Counted from the stretch's first letter, positions 39,559-48,202 are shown. The stretch is 64,000 nucleotides of DNA from Aliivibrio fischeri (GCF_009727955.1 NZ_WOBR01000004.1:621724-685723); one strand, 5' to 3'. Numbers and translations: made by a program. Notes: generated by a model from the letters alone, not told the origin.

Positions 39559-40320
39559 ATGAAAAAGAAACTTTTATGCATATCTGTGCTATTTGCCGCT
39601 TCCTTCACAGCTCACGCAGATCGTTTAGATGAGATCCAAGAAGCCGGAATTATTCGAGTCGGTACAACGGGTGACTATAAGCCCTTCTCTTCTTTCGATG
39701 GTAAGCAATTTTCTGGTTATGATATTGATGTTGCTAAATACATAGCAGAACAGTTAGATGTAAAGCTAGAGTTAGTTCAAACCTCATGGAAAAACCTCAT
39801 TCCCGATCTTAATGCTGACAAATACGACATTGCTATGGGTGGCATCACACGAAAAATACAGCGTCAACTGCATGCAGAGCAAAGCCAAGGCTACATGACT
39901 TTTGGTAAATGCTTTCTTGTCGCAAAAGGAAAAGCAGAGATTTATAACACCATTGATAAAGTCAATAAATCAAGCACTCGTTTAGGTATTAACATTGGTG
40001 GTACTAACGAGATATTTGCTGATACTCATCTACAGAGTGCAACGTTTACACGTTATAAAAATAACCTTGATGTTCCTCAAGCCGTTGCGACAGGAAAAGT
40101 TGATGTAATGGTAACCGAAACACCAGAAGCGCTTTACTATCAAGCAACAGATAAGCGATTAGAAGCTGCTCGCTGTGACGACCCATTCACGAAAAGCCAA
40201 TTTGGTTATTTAGTACCTAAAGGCGAGCAAGAACTGCTAAATGCGGTTAACTTCATTATGGATGAAATGAAGCTAAAAGGCGTAGATAAAGAATTAATGA
40301 AGCAAAATGCCTTGTTATAA
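39559..40320 (+). CDS. Periplasmic PheC-like cyclohexadienyl dehydratase or solute-binding protein
   Basis: A 253-residue exported protein of solute-binding family 3. The signal peptide is MKKKLLCISVLFAASFTAHA. The start RLDEIQEAGIIRVGTTGDYKPF, then GYDIDVAKYIAE, TSWKNLIPDL, DIAMGGI and IGGTNEIFAD, tracks the periplasmic cyclohexadienyl dehydratase PheC of Pseudomonas, which turns prephenate or arogenate into phenylpyruvate or phenylalanine. No permease or ATPase gene is next to it, which favours an enzyme over a transporter component. I cannot verify the catalytic residues. Two in-frame ATGs at 39556 and 39559 are equivalent. Confidence 0.75.
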   Translation: MKKKLLCISVLFAASFTAHADRLDEIQEAGIIRVGTTGDYKPFSSFDGKQFSGYDIDVAKYIAEQLDVKLELVQTSWKNLIPDLNADKYDIAMGGITRKIQRQLHAEQSQGYMTFGKCFLVAKGKAEIYNTIDKVNKSSTRLGINIGGTNEIFADTHLQSATFTRYKNNLDVPQAVATGKVDVMVTETPEALYYQATDKRLEAARCDDPFTKSQFGYLVPKGEQELLNAVNFIMDEMKLKGVDKELMKQNALL

Positions 40321-40387
40321 AGTAAGCAGTTAACGATATTTTTTATCTAATCGCTTGCTATTTTATTCATTCACACCCAAAATAACA

Positions 40388-40403
40388 CTGTACTTATATA
40401 CAG
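40388..40403. promoter_or_regulatory. LexA (SOS) box of umuDC
   Basis: CTGTACTTATATACAG has the CTGT-N8-ACAG form of the LexA operator, with flanking symmetric AACA/TGTT bases, and ends 9 bases before the umuD start codon. Confidence 0.92.
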
Positions 40404-40412
40404 TGTTATTTT

Positions 40413-40820
40413 ATGAATGTAATTCCTCTTCACGCCAGTGCTGGTATTAGCGGCTTTGAAAGCCCTGCTGCTGAATATTCTCAGCTTTCTTTTGATCTCG
40501 ATGAATTATTAATTGAGCACCCAAGTTCAACCTTTATTGGACGTGCCAGTGGTGATTCAATGCAAGGAGTTGGCATTTTCGATGGTGATTTACTCATTGT
40601 CGATCGCTATGTAACAGCACAAAGCAATGATGTGATTGTCGCTAATTTTAATGGCGAATTCGTCTGTAAAATACTGGATACACCACGCCGTTTATTGGTT
40701 TCAGCCAATGAGAAATATCAAACCGTTCCCATTAATGATTACGATACCTTCACCATTGAGGGTGTTGTTACTCGTTCTATTCGCTGTCACCGTCCAAGTT
40801 ATTTACTGAGTCAATCTTAA
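40413..40820 (+). CDS. umuD: DNA polymerase V subunit UmuD, self-cleaving
   Basis: A 135-residue S24-family protein. RecA-stimulated self-cleavage gives UmuD', which with UmuC forms error-prone polymerase V. The catalytic pair is Ser49 (ASGDSMQG) and Lys86 (FVCKIL), 37 apart as in E. coli (60/97). The segment SGFESPAAEY aligns with the E. coli cleavage region CGFPSPAADY, so the scissile bond would be Ser13-Gly14; an Ala10-Gly11 bond is also near. The N-terminal arm is about 11 residues shorter than in E. coli. The LexA box overlaps its promoter. Confidence 0.93.
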   Translation: MNVIPLHASAGISGFESPAAEYSQLSFDLDELLIEHPSSTFIGRASGDSMQGVGIFDGDLLIVDRYVTAQSNDVIVANFNGEFVCKILDTPRRLLVSANEKYQTVPINDYDTFTIEGVVTRSIRCHRPSYLLSQS

Positions 40821-42076
40821 TGTTTGCTCTGGTTGACGCTAACTCTTTTTATTGCAGTGCTGAACAAGTTTTTCGTCCTGAATGGCGTAATCGCCCTATT
40901 ATTGTACTATCGAATAACGATGGCATGATTGTCGCAGCAAATCGTCAAGCGAAGGAAGCTGGCATTCCTAAATTCAAACCTTACTTTCAAATAAAAAAAC
41001 AATGTGAAGAAAAAGGCGTGATTGCTCTATCTTCTAATTATGAACTGTATTCTGATTTATCGTCTAAAATGATGGAAGTAATTGGACGCTTTGCACCAGA
41101 GCAACATATCTACTCCATTGATGAATCCTTTCTCTCTTTTAAACGTAGCTTTCCTGCAATACCTTGTTTACGTTCACATGCAAATCAATTACGTAAAGCA
41201 GTATGGAAAGAGTGCCGATTACCGGTTTGTGTTGGTATGGGAACCACATTAACCTTGGCCAAGGTAGCAAACCATGCAGCCAAAAAATTCAAGGGTTATC
41301 ATGGTGTTTGTGTTTTGGATAATGAACAAGAACGTTTGAATGCTCTCCACCTTTTATCTGTTGAAGAAGTATGGGGGATCGGTCGAAAACTCTCTGAACG
41401 TATGCATCGAATGGGGATTCATACTGCACTTCAACTGACCAACATGCCAATCGGCTTAGTGAGAAAAAACTTCAACGTTGAGGTTGAGCGTATTGTATTA
41501 GAGTTAAATGGAACACCATGTAAATCATGGGATGTGGCCCGTGCGGATAAAAAACAAATATTCTCAACTCGTAGTATGGGAAATCGCATTACAAATCTTG
41601 ATGCACTACAGCAAGCATTAGCAAAACATGCAGCTATTGCTTCACAAAAAGCCAGAAAACAAGATTCATTATGCAAGACATTACTTTGTTTTGCTTCAAA
41701 CTCACCTCATGATGATAAGCCTGTAAATGGACGTGCAACTCATCACTTTGCCTACCCAACAGCTGATGTAAATCACATTACTTCTGTAGTCACACACATC
41801 GCTAAGGAACTGTTTCATCCTGATGTTCGCTATTATAAAGTAGGTGTTGGTTTATTAGATTTACTTGATGGGAGACATGAGCAATTCGATTTATTAAACC
41901 CAGCTCCAAACAATAATCAGTTAATGACTGTTTTTGATAAAATCAATCATAAATACGGTACAGATACCCTATTTCTTGGCGCTCAAGGGATAAATACCCA
42001 ATGGGGAATGAAACGAGAAATGCTCACCCCACAATACACTACCAAATGGAAAGACATTCCTAAAATTCGATGTTAA
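40820..42076 (+). CDS. umuC: DNA polymerase V catalytic subunit UmuC
   Basis: A 418-residue Y-family translesion polymerase. The metal-binding residues are Asp6 in ALVDANSFYCSAEQ, and Asp101-Glu102 in SIDESFLSF. The helix-hairpin-helix thumb (VWGIGRKLSERM) and C-terminal little-finger region are complete. Its ATG overlaps the umuD stop as TAATG, giving translational coupling. The length equals E. coli UmuC (422) within a few residues. It is induced by DNA damage through the shared LexA box. Confidence 0.96.
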   Translation: MFALVDANSFYCSAEQVFRPEWRNRPIIVLSNNDGMIVAANRQAKEAGIPKFKPYFQIKKQCEEKGVIALSSNYELYSDLSSKMMEVIGRFAPEQHIYSIDESFLSFKRSFPAIPCLRSHANQLRKAVWKECRLPVCVGMGTTLTLAKVANHAAKKFKGYHGVCVLDNEQERLNALHLLSVEEVWGIGRKLSERMHRMGIHTALQLTNMPIGLVRKNFNVEVERIVLELNGTPCKSWDVARADKKQIFSTRSMGNRITNLDALQQALAKHAAIASQKARKQDSLCKTLLCFASNSPHDDKPVNGRATHHFAYPTADVNHITSVVTHIAKELFHPDVRYYKVGVGLLDLLDGRHEQFDLLNPAPNNNQLMTVFDKINHKYGTDTLFLGAQGINTQWGMKREMLTPQYTTKWKDIPKIRC

Positions 42077-42249
42077 TACCAATTATTCTCACTATTTTCA
42101 TAGATAATTGTGTGAATTAATATACTATCCAAAAATGAGTTCCAGCTCCCAGATTGGGAGAATGAATTTCGTCAAAGTAGACACCTTTATATTTCCTTCC
42201 TAGCAGTATGGTGAAGAGCATCCTCTCTTCCCTTTTTTAAGGACAAACT
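42077..42249. other. Leader region of the MATE gene
   Basis: A 173-base spacer. It contains a perfect short hairpin CTCCCA-GAT-TGGGAG at 42146-42160 and a pyrimidine-rich stretch followed by AAGGAC as ribosome binding site. I could not match it to a known riboswitch. Confidence 0.35.
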
Positions 42250-43593
42250 ATGCTTGATAAAAGCAATCCTATTGAACGCCGAATGCAGATCACGACATTA
42301 GCGTGGCCGATTCTGGTGGAAATTTTACTGCGTACAGCCATTAGTACCAGTGATGTGTTCATGCTTAGTGGCTACTCTGATCTGGCAGTATCTGCTATTG
42401 GGGTTATCTCGCAAATCATTTTCTTTTTAATGATAATTTCGATGATGGTGAGTACTGGTACTGGCATTCTTATTGGTCAATACAATGGTTCTGGACGAAC
42501 TCAACAATCAACCGATGTTGCGGTAGCCAGTGTTGTGCTTGGTGGAATATTAGGACTTGGCCTCAGTTTATTTGCCTTTTTTGCCGCAAATCCTATTGTC
42601 ATCATGTATGGACTAGAAAGTGACGTTGCAACTTTTGCATACGATTATTTGATTATTACAGGTTCTTTCACATTAACCGTAACCCTTGGTATCGTCTTCT
42701 CTACCATATTACGCAGTAATGGATATTCTCGTACACCAATGATAGTGAATCTTCTCACTGGTGGACTTAATATATTTGGTAACTATTGCGCTTTGTATCA
42801 ACCTTTTGGATTGCCTGTTTATGGTGTGCAAGGTGTAGCCGTTGCGACTGCATTTAGCCAAGTCATTAATACGATTATTTTATGGATAATGATCCATAGA
42901 AAACACATCGCATTACCAATGATGAATTTCAAGAAGATACCGCAAACGACTTATAAAAAAATAATGCACATTGGAGTAATGAACGCTGGTGAGATGCTCT
43001 CATATAACTTGTCACAAATGGTCATTGTTTACTTAGTAGTAAAAATGGGTACCGCTTCGTTAACCGCTTTTACTTACGCCCAAAATATTGCTCGCGTCTC
43101 TTTTGCTTTTGCATTAGCTGTTGGTCAAGCAAGCCAAATACAAACCAGCTATTACGTAGGGAAAAAATGGATTGAGCAGATTCTTACACGAGTTCAGATC
43201 TACTTCTTAATCTCTTTTGCTGTCTCTGTTGCCCTTACTTGTATCGTCTTTTTCTTCCGTTATGAACTGCTCGATATATTCACACAAGATCCAGAGGTCA
43301 TAACTTTAACTGCGGGATTAATTGCAGGCTCTATTTTAGTGGAAGCTGGGCGGGTATTTAACCTTGTCTTTATATCCGCACTTAAAGGGGCTGGTGATAT
43401 TAAATTTCCAGTTCAATTAGGGATATTAAGTATGTGGGGAGTGGCCGTTAGTCTGACTTATCTACTCGGCGTTCAATTTGGATTTGGTGTACTTGGCGCA
43501 TGGCTAGCACTTGCAGCAGATGAATGGGTTCGTGGAATAATTATGGCTCGCCGTTGGCGCTCTAAAGTATGGACTAAATTTAATCTTATCTAA
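42250..43593 (+). CDS. MATE family efflux pump
   Basis: A 447-residue inner-membrane protein with twelve predicted helices and the two-fold repeat of MATE transporters, which expel cationic drugs or metabolites with sodium or proton coupling. The N-terminal half begins LAWPILVEILLRTAISTSDVFMLS, a typical MATE first helix. The AAGGAC sequence gives a good ribosome binding site. The substrate is unknown. It ends with a strong bidirectional hairpin. Confidence 0.9.
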   Translation: MLDKSNPIERRMQITTLAWPILVEILLRTAISTSDVFMLSGYSDLAVSAIGVISQIIFFLMIISMMVSTGTGILIGQYNGSGRTQQSTDVAVASVVLGGILGLGLSLFAFFAANPIVIMYGLESDVATFAYDYLIITGSFTLTVTLGIVFSTILRSNGYSRTPMIVNLLTGGLNIFGNYCALYQPFGLPVYGVQGVAVATAFSQVINTIILWIMIHRKHIALPMMNFKKIPQTTYKKIMHIGVMNAGEMLSYNLSQMVIVYLVVKMGTASLTAFTYAQNIARVSFAFALAVGQASQIQTSYYVGKKWIEQILTRVQIYFLISFAVSVALTCIVFFFRYELLDIFTQDPEVITLTAGLIAGSILVEAGRVFNLVFISALKGAGDIKFPVQLGILSMWGVAVSLTYLLGVQFGFGVLGAWLALAADEWVRGIIMARRWRSKVWTKFNLI

Positions 43594-43596
43594 ATA

Positions 43597-43634
43597 AAAA
43601 TGGGCAAAAGTAAATAAATACCTTTGCCCATTTT
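43597..43634. terminator. Bidirectional terminator
   Basis: AAAATGGGCAAA / TTTGCCCATTTT perfect 12-base stem between the MATE gene and a convergent small gene. There is a T-rich tail on the plus side and an A-run (T on the minus strand) on the other. Confidence 0.85.
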
Positions 43635-43635
43635 C

Positions 43636-43971
43636 TTAGTAAGCTCGATTATCCTGAGTAAATGACAAATCCATCGCTTGAGGTCGGATCCATGATTTAT
43701 ATCCGCACTCTACTCTTAAAGAACTTACTATGTCTTTTGCATTTTCATAGGTAGTAAAGTCAGTCACTAAATAATACGTATCTTCTATTTTATATAGCGT
43801 TAACATATTACTACTGCATACTTTGAAATTTAGATCTGGCATAGATGAGAAAGCATAAGCTTGAACTCGATACATCTCATCTTTGTTGCTCTCAGCTTCT
43901 TTTTCAAACAATTCACGACTAAAAGAAGTACCACTAAAAAGTACACCTACTAACAATAAATACTTAAACAC
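43636..43971 (-). CDS. Small secreted protein of unknown function
   Basis: A 111-residue protein with a signal peptide (MFKYLLLVGVLFSGTSFS, residues 1-18). The mature part of about 93 residues has two cysteines (KVCSSN, VECGY) that could form a disulfide. I do not recognise a family. The gene stands alone, and its end meets the MATE terminator. Codon use and the clear signal peptide support a real gene. Confidence 0.65.
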   Translation of the reverse strand: MFKYLLLVGVLFSGTSFSRELFEKEAESNKDEMYRVQAYAFSSMPDLNFKVCSSNMLTLYKIEDTYYLVTDFTTYENAKDIVSSLRVECGYKSWIRPQAMDLSFTQDNRAY

Positions 43972-44052
43972 CCTATTTATCCGGCAACCGATTTAAGATT
44001 GAATAATAAGGGAATCGATCATCTCATTCTATCCAAAATATGAGAATATTTT

Positions 44053-44088
44053 AAAGCCTGACTCAACATCTAAAAATCAGGCTTTTTG
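44053..44088. terminator. Hairpin after the amidohydrolase gene
   Basis: AAAGCCTGA / TCAGGCTTT stem eight bases after the amidohydrolase stop. The T-run is better on the plus strand than on the minus strand. Confidence 0.6.
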
Positions 44089-44095
44089 TATAAAA

Positions 44096-45532
44096 CTAAT
44101 CCATCAAACTTTTGGATTTTATCGCTTTTTTAGATAGTTCTTTTGCAAAATCGGCGATATCTGATTCAAACGCTTCAACACTTTGTCGAATATCATCTAA
44201 TTGAATCGTCTTCATCTGACGCTGTTCCATGACTACTTTACCATTTACAATCGTTGTATCCACATTACTTGGGTTGGCTTGATAAACCAGTGTTGCGTAT
44301 GGATCATAACTTGGCATCATGTTCGCTGATTGAGTTTCAACAATAATGATATCCGCTTTCTTTCCGACTTCTAAAGAACCGATTTCATCTTCCATATGCA
44401 ATGCTTTTGCACCACCTATGGTTGCCATCTCTATCACTTGTTCTGGGATCATAATGGTTCTGTCTGAGTGTTTTAAACGCTGCATATTTGCGGCATAACT
44501 TAAGGTACGCCATAAATCCACTTGGTTGGAACTCATTGGTCCATCAGTTCCTAAACCAACTCGCATATCTGCACGAAACATATCCCAAGCTGGCGCAATA
44601 CCTGTTGCCCCTTTCGCATTCGCCATTGGGTTATAAACCACTCCGGCGTCCGCTTGTTTTAATAACGTTTGATCATGTTGAGATAAATGAATGCCATGAG
44701 CAATCACCATTCGTTCGTCCAAAACACCTATCTCTTCTAGATACTCAACAGGAGATGTCGCTTTAGTTGGATCTTTAATTCTTGCCTCTTCATTTGGAAA
44801 TTCAGCCACATGAATTAAAACAGGCACATCGTAATCTTCTGAAAGCTGATTGATCTCTTGAAGCTTTTCTTTACTTACCGTGTATACAGCATGAGGCGCA
44901 TAAGCTGGCGTAATTAACGGATCGTTTTGATACTCTTCAATAAATGACTGGGCATATTGAATTCCACCATACGGTTGTTTTGCATCCACCACAGGGAACT
45001 TAATAACAGTTTCACCAAGTACGGCTCTTAACCCAACCTCTTTGGTCGCTTTGGCCATTTCATCCATGTGATAATACATATCAGCATAAGTGGTGACGCC
45101 ACTCTGGGCTAAATCGATAGCACCAAGTTTCGTCGCATTATAAATCAGTTCACGGCTTAACTTCTGTGCTTCTAATGGAAAAAAATAAGCAAATAATCGA
45201 TTAGAAATGCCTTCTTCACCTAAACCACGAAATGCGATCATCGGAAGATGGTTGTGAGCATTAATCATTCCTGGCATCACAATACCGTCATTAGCATCAA
45301 TGTTTTTTGGTGCATAATATTGCTCTAGTAGTTTTTCGTCACCAACAGCAATAATTTTGTCATTTTTAACCACTACAACGCCATCATCAATCACTTCCAT
45401 ATCAGCGTTGACGGTTAACACCTGTCCGTTATTGATGATCAAATCTGCATTATATTCTTGTTGTTTTGCCATTGTTCCACAACCAGATAGCAAGATAGCG
45501 CTAATACTCAATACCAAGCTTTTAAGCTTCAT
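44096..45532 (-). CDS. Amidohydrolase family lipoprotein (chlorohydrolase/deaminase type)
   Basis: A 478-residue precursor. The signal peptide ends in lipobox LLSGC (Cys18), so the enzyme is anchored in the envelope, which is unusual for this mostly cytoplasmic family. The metal site is visible as His93-x-His95 (NAHNHL), a later LIHVAEF histidine, HGIHLS and the Asp of GTDGPMSSNQ. The pattern fits the S-adenosylhomocysteine/methylthioadenosine deaminase and TrzA/AtzA group. A periplasmic amine, guanine or adenosine-type substrate is possible but not shown. Confidence 0.85.
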   Translation of the reverse strand: MKLKSLVLSISAILLSGCGTMAKQQEYNADLIINNGQVLTVNADMEVIDDGVVVVKNDKIIAVGDEKLLEQYYAPKNIDANDGIVMPGMINAHNHLPMIAFRGLGEEGISNRLFAYFFPLEAQKLSRELIYNATKLGAIDLAQSGVTTYADMYYHMDEMAKATKEVGLRAVLGETVIKFPVVDAKQPYGGIQYAQSFIEEYQNDPLITPAYAPHAVYTVSKEKLQEINQLSEDYDVPVLIHVAEFPNEEARIKDPTKATSPVEYLEEIGVLDERMVIAHGIHLSQHDQTLLKQADAGVVYNPMANAKGATGIAPAWDMFRADMRVGLGTDGPMSSNQVDLWRTLSYAANMQRLKHSDRTIMIPEQVIEMATIGGAKALHMEDEIGSLEVGKKADIIIVETQSANMMPSYDPYATLVYQANPSNVDTTIVNGKVVMEQRQMKTIQLDDIRQSVEAFESDIADFAKELSKKAIKSKSLMD

Positions 45533-45680
45533 TCCTAAACCTTAATCATGCCCCCGTAAATGAAAAAAAGAAGCATTGGGGAAAATGCTTCTTCTTAATT
45601 AATTTAATTGATAAATATAACGATTACGAGATGATTCTGCCCACCAAAAGATAAGATTGTGGGATAGGTCTCTCTATCGA

Positions 45681-46367
45681 CTACTCTTTTACTTGAGAGC
45701 GACGCTTTTGGATCTGTCCCATAATAAATTTAATGATAATTGGAAACAGACCAAGTAAAGCGAGGGAACCTAAAATTTGTGGAGAAATTAGCCCAGACAA
45801 CGAGGTTATTTCTGAGAGTTGTGTACCCGCATTTAAATACACCATTGTCCCCGGTAACATACCTAGCTGACTAAACAGATAAAAACGACCTACTGATATT
45901 TTGGTTAACCCCATAAGTAAGTTAATTAAGAAAAACGGAAACACAGGGATTAATCGCAACGTCAGTAAATAAAACGCTCCATCTTTTTCCACACCGTCAT
46001 TAATCGCTACCAACTTATCTTTAAACTTACTGTCTACCCACTCTCTTAATAAATAACGACTGCTTAAAAACGCAATGGTTGCCCCAATAGTGCTGGCAAA
46101 CGACACCAGTAATAAACTCCACCAAAAACCAAACAATGCAGCGCCAAGCAAAGTAACAACTGCTGCACCAGGAATAGACAGAGCCGTAATAACAACATAA
46201 GAGATAAAGTAAACGGCACTGTATACAAACAAATTGGCTTGTATGTCATTTTGCACGTTTTGATGAAATGCTTTCACCTGCTCAAGTGTTAATAAATGCC
46301 CGAAATTAACATAGACAGCAGCAAATGACGCAAGAAGAATAAGTAATAAAATCAGTTTTTTATTCAT
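45681..46367 (-). CDS. TVP38/TMEM64 family membrane protein
   Basis: A 228-residue inner-membrane protein of the DedA/VTT superfamily with about six helices. The core motif region (GAAVVTLLGAALFGFWWSLL, then SFASTIGATIAFLSSRYLLR) is typical of the YdjX/YdjZ type. The molecular role of the family in bacteria is unsettled; lipid scrambling has been shown for relatives. It begins one base after the stop of the glutaredoxin-fusion gene, so both are one operon controlled by the TetR-type palindrome at 46983. Confidence 0.87.
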   Translation of the reverse strand: MNKKLILLLILLASFAAVYVNFGHLLTLEQVKAFHQNVQNDIQANLFVYSAVYFISYVVITALSIPGAAVVTLLGAALFGFWWSLLLVSFASTIGATIAFLSSRYLLREWVDSKFKDKLVAINDGVEKDGAFYLLTLRLIPVFPFFLINLLMGLTKISVGRFYLFSQLGMLPGTMVYLNAGTQLSEITSLSGLISPQILGSLALLGLFPIIIKFIMGQIQKRRSQVKE

Positions 46368-46368
46368 A

Positions 46369-46944
46369 TTAATGCCCCGCTTTCACATCCGTGTTCATCT
46401 GTTTTGATAAATCATCAAAGCCACCAACGTATTTACCATCCAACCAAATTTGAGGCACTGTCACAGGCGTTTTCTCACCAATAATGGCTTTAACCTCTGG
46501 GATCATTCGATATAGAGCCGCACTGTCTTTCACCACATCGTGATAGGTATATTCAACACCTGCCTCATCCAGCGCCGCTTTTGCTTTAATACAATAAGGA
46601 CATGTTGCTTTACCAAATACTACATTGCCTTTTATATCATCACGCTTGGCAACTTGAGCAATAACAGCCTGAACCAAAACACCACGATTTAGCGCTTCAC
46701 CTTGGCTTATCACTTTATCTTCAACAATGATAATCGGAGCATGCCACGCTTTAAGCTTTAAAGGTTCCCACCAGTAAGACAGCCAATCTTTCACTTCAAG
46801 CTCAATAGGAATACCATCAAGCTCAGTGTTAAATGTATCTTCCAGAATGTCTTTCGTTAAGGTGCACTCTCCACACGGAATATTGACTTTAAATGGACCC
46901 CAACTGCCTGCCCAACGATATAATGTGATTTTTACAGGTTTCAT
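46369..46944 (-). CDS. Two-domain thioredoxin-fold/glutaredoxin protein
   Basis: A 191-residue protein. The N-terminal part (residues 1-85) has a Cys-Gly-Glu-Cys centre (IPCGECTLT) in a probable thioredoxin-like fold. The C-terminal part (about 105-190) is a classical glutaredoxin with CPYC, the TVPQIW cis-proline loop and the GGFDDL glutathione-binding segment. The ATG at 46944 has an AGGGGAAG ribosome binding site and is preferred over an ATG seven codons upstream. A palindromic operator lies 39 bases before it. It is co-transcribed with the TVP38 protein, and a role in thiol stress is likely. Confidence 0.85.
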   Translation of the reverse strand: MKPVKITLYRWAGSWGPFKVNIPCGECTLTKDILEDTFNTELDGIPIELEVKDWLSYWWEPLKLKAWHAPIIIVEDKVISQGEALNRGVLVQAVIAQVAKRDDIKGNVVFGKATCPYCIKAKAALDEAGVEYTYHDVVKDSAALYRMIPEVKAIIGEKTPVTVPQIWLDGKYVGGFDDLSKQMNTDVKAGH

Positions 46945-46982
46945 TGCGACTTCCCCTATCAGCAAACTGATTTATCAAAATT

Positions 46983-47001
46983 AAACTGAACCGTTTAGTT
47001 T
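46983..47001. promoter_or_regulatory. TetR-type operator, copy 1
   Basis: AAACTGAACCGTTTAGTTT, a 9+1+9 palindrome with one departure from perfect symmetry, upstream of the glutaredoxin-TVP38 operon. It is near-identical to the copies flanking the tetR gene. Confidence 0.75.
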
Positions 47002-47120
47002 AATTTAGTTGAATTTCAATTTAAGTCAACCTTTATGATTAATATTATCGCTACACGATATAAGTATATGCTAAGAAAATGGTTTTGAGATGTAAGTAAT
47101 ATCTCTTACTTAATTAGGAG

Positions 47121-47501
47121 TTATAAATAGTTTGAGAGTTCAATCAAATTACCGTCGGGATCTCGTAAATAGACTGAGATTATTTTACCCATCGCACCCG
47201 TTCGTTGAATTGGACCATCAATGATAGTCACGCCTTGTGATTCAATATGGCTTTGAACTTCATTAATAGGCGTATGAGTAATAAAGCACAGATCCGCACT
47301 GCCGCTTTTAACCTGTGCCGCTTTAGGTTCAAACTCATTTCCCAATTGATGAAGGTTTATCTTTTGCTCACCAAAAGTAAGGGCGACTCTGCCCTCACCA
47401 AAGGTAACGATATCCATTCCGAGTACGTTTGAATAAAACTGACTCGTCACTTCAATGCTGTTAACCGTTAAAACAAGATGATCTAAACGTGCAACTTTCA
47501 T
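47121..47501 (-). CDS. VOC (glyoxalase/dioxygenase fold) family protein
   Basis: A 126-residue vicinal oxygen chelate protein. Metal-ligand positions are visible as His8 (RLDHLVLTV), His51 (INLHQLG) and Glu121 (GNLIELSNYL). It resembles the single-domain STM3117-type glyoxalase-like proteins. Substrates in this group are reactive carbonyls or thiol adducts, but none can be named here. It is the second gene of the tetR transcription unit (33-base gap), which fits a detoxification role. Confidence 0.85.
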   Translation of the reverse strand: MKVARLDHLVLTVNSIEVTSQFYSNVLGMDIVTFGEGRVALTFGEQKINLHQLGNEFEPKAAQVKSGSADLCFITHTPINEVQSHIESQGVTIIDGPIQRTGAMGKIISVYLRDPDGNLIELSNYL

Positions 47502-47534
47502 GATTCATTCCCTATGAAACAAAAACGTAAAACA

Positions 47535-48095
47535 TTATTCAGATTTAAAGATAATACCTAAAAACATTTGGTGAGCGAGTTCAATTAGCTCTGCATCTTT
47601 TGTTAGCTGTAACGATGCCAATAGCCCGTTATAAACTAACCCTGCTTTTTTGGCCTTCAATTCTGCATCTTTAATATCGTGTCTTTTAAATAACTCGATT
47701 AATAACTCTTGTGTGCGTTGTTTGTATTGCGCACTTACCTCAGTAATTCCTTGATCTTCACTGCTGTATTCACTGTACGCCAATTGAAAATAACAGCCAT
47801 TAAATGATTCAATATCAATACACCCAGCAAGACCTTCAAAACGAAGCGCAATTTTTTCTTCTAATGTCAGTTCTGTATTTTCAAACAAAGCCTGAACATG
47901 AGAAAGAGATTGTTGGCTAAACAGCTCTAATGCATTAGCAATTAAGTTCTCTTTAGATTGAAAATACTTATAAATGGTCGCTTTAGATAACCCCGTCGCA
48001 GCAGTGATTTTATCCATGCTCGTACCATGAAAACCATGTAATGCGCACAGTTCTACCGTCTTTTTAAGAGCGTTTACTCTTTTTTCTTCTTTCAT
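47535..48095 (-). CDS. TetR family transcriptional regulator
   Basis: A 186-residue repressor with the N-terminal helix-turn-helix (about residues 8-52; GFHGTSMDKITAATGLSKAT then IYKYFQSKENL). In the ligand domain, Cys92 and Cys101 (FNGCYFQLA) sit near where the redox-sensing cysteine of E. coli NemR lies. An imperfect copy of the palindrome is 33 bases upstream of its start, consistent with autorepression, and the same palindrome precedes the glutaredoxin operon and the divergent DUF417 gene. It thus probably controls three units and responds to an electrophile or oxidant (inference). Confidence 0.88.
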   Translation of the reverse strand: MKEEKRVNALKKTVELCALHGFHGTSMDKITAATGLSKATIYKYFQSKENLIANALELFSQQSLSHVQALFENTELTLEEKIALRFEGLAGCIDIESFNGCYFQLAYSEYSSEDQGITEVSAQYKQRTQELLIELFKRHDIKDAELKAKKAGLVYNGLLASLQLTKDAELIELAHQMFLGIIFKSE

Positions 48096-48127
48096 ACATC
48101 ACTCTCCATTAATGCAGTGATTTTAGC

Positions 48128-48146
48128 AAAATAAACTGTTTAGTTC
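48128..48146. promoter_or_regulatory. TetR-type operator, copy 2 (tetR promoter)
   Basis: AAAATAAACTGTTTAGTTC, the same 9+1+9 palindrome with two symmetry-breaking bases, 33 bases upstream of tetR. Confidence 0.65.
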
Positions 48147-48183
48147 AAAAACTGATTGACAGTATCAAAATAAACGATAAATT

Positions 48184-48202
48184 AAACTAAACAGTTTAGT
48201 TT
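48184..48202. promoter_or_regulatory. TetR-type operator, copy 3 (perfect)
   Basis: AAACTAAACAGTTTAGTTT is a perfect 9+1+9 palindrome, 19 bases upstream of the DUF417 gene start, overlapping its expected promoter. Confidence 0.8.
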
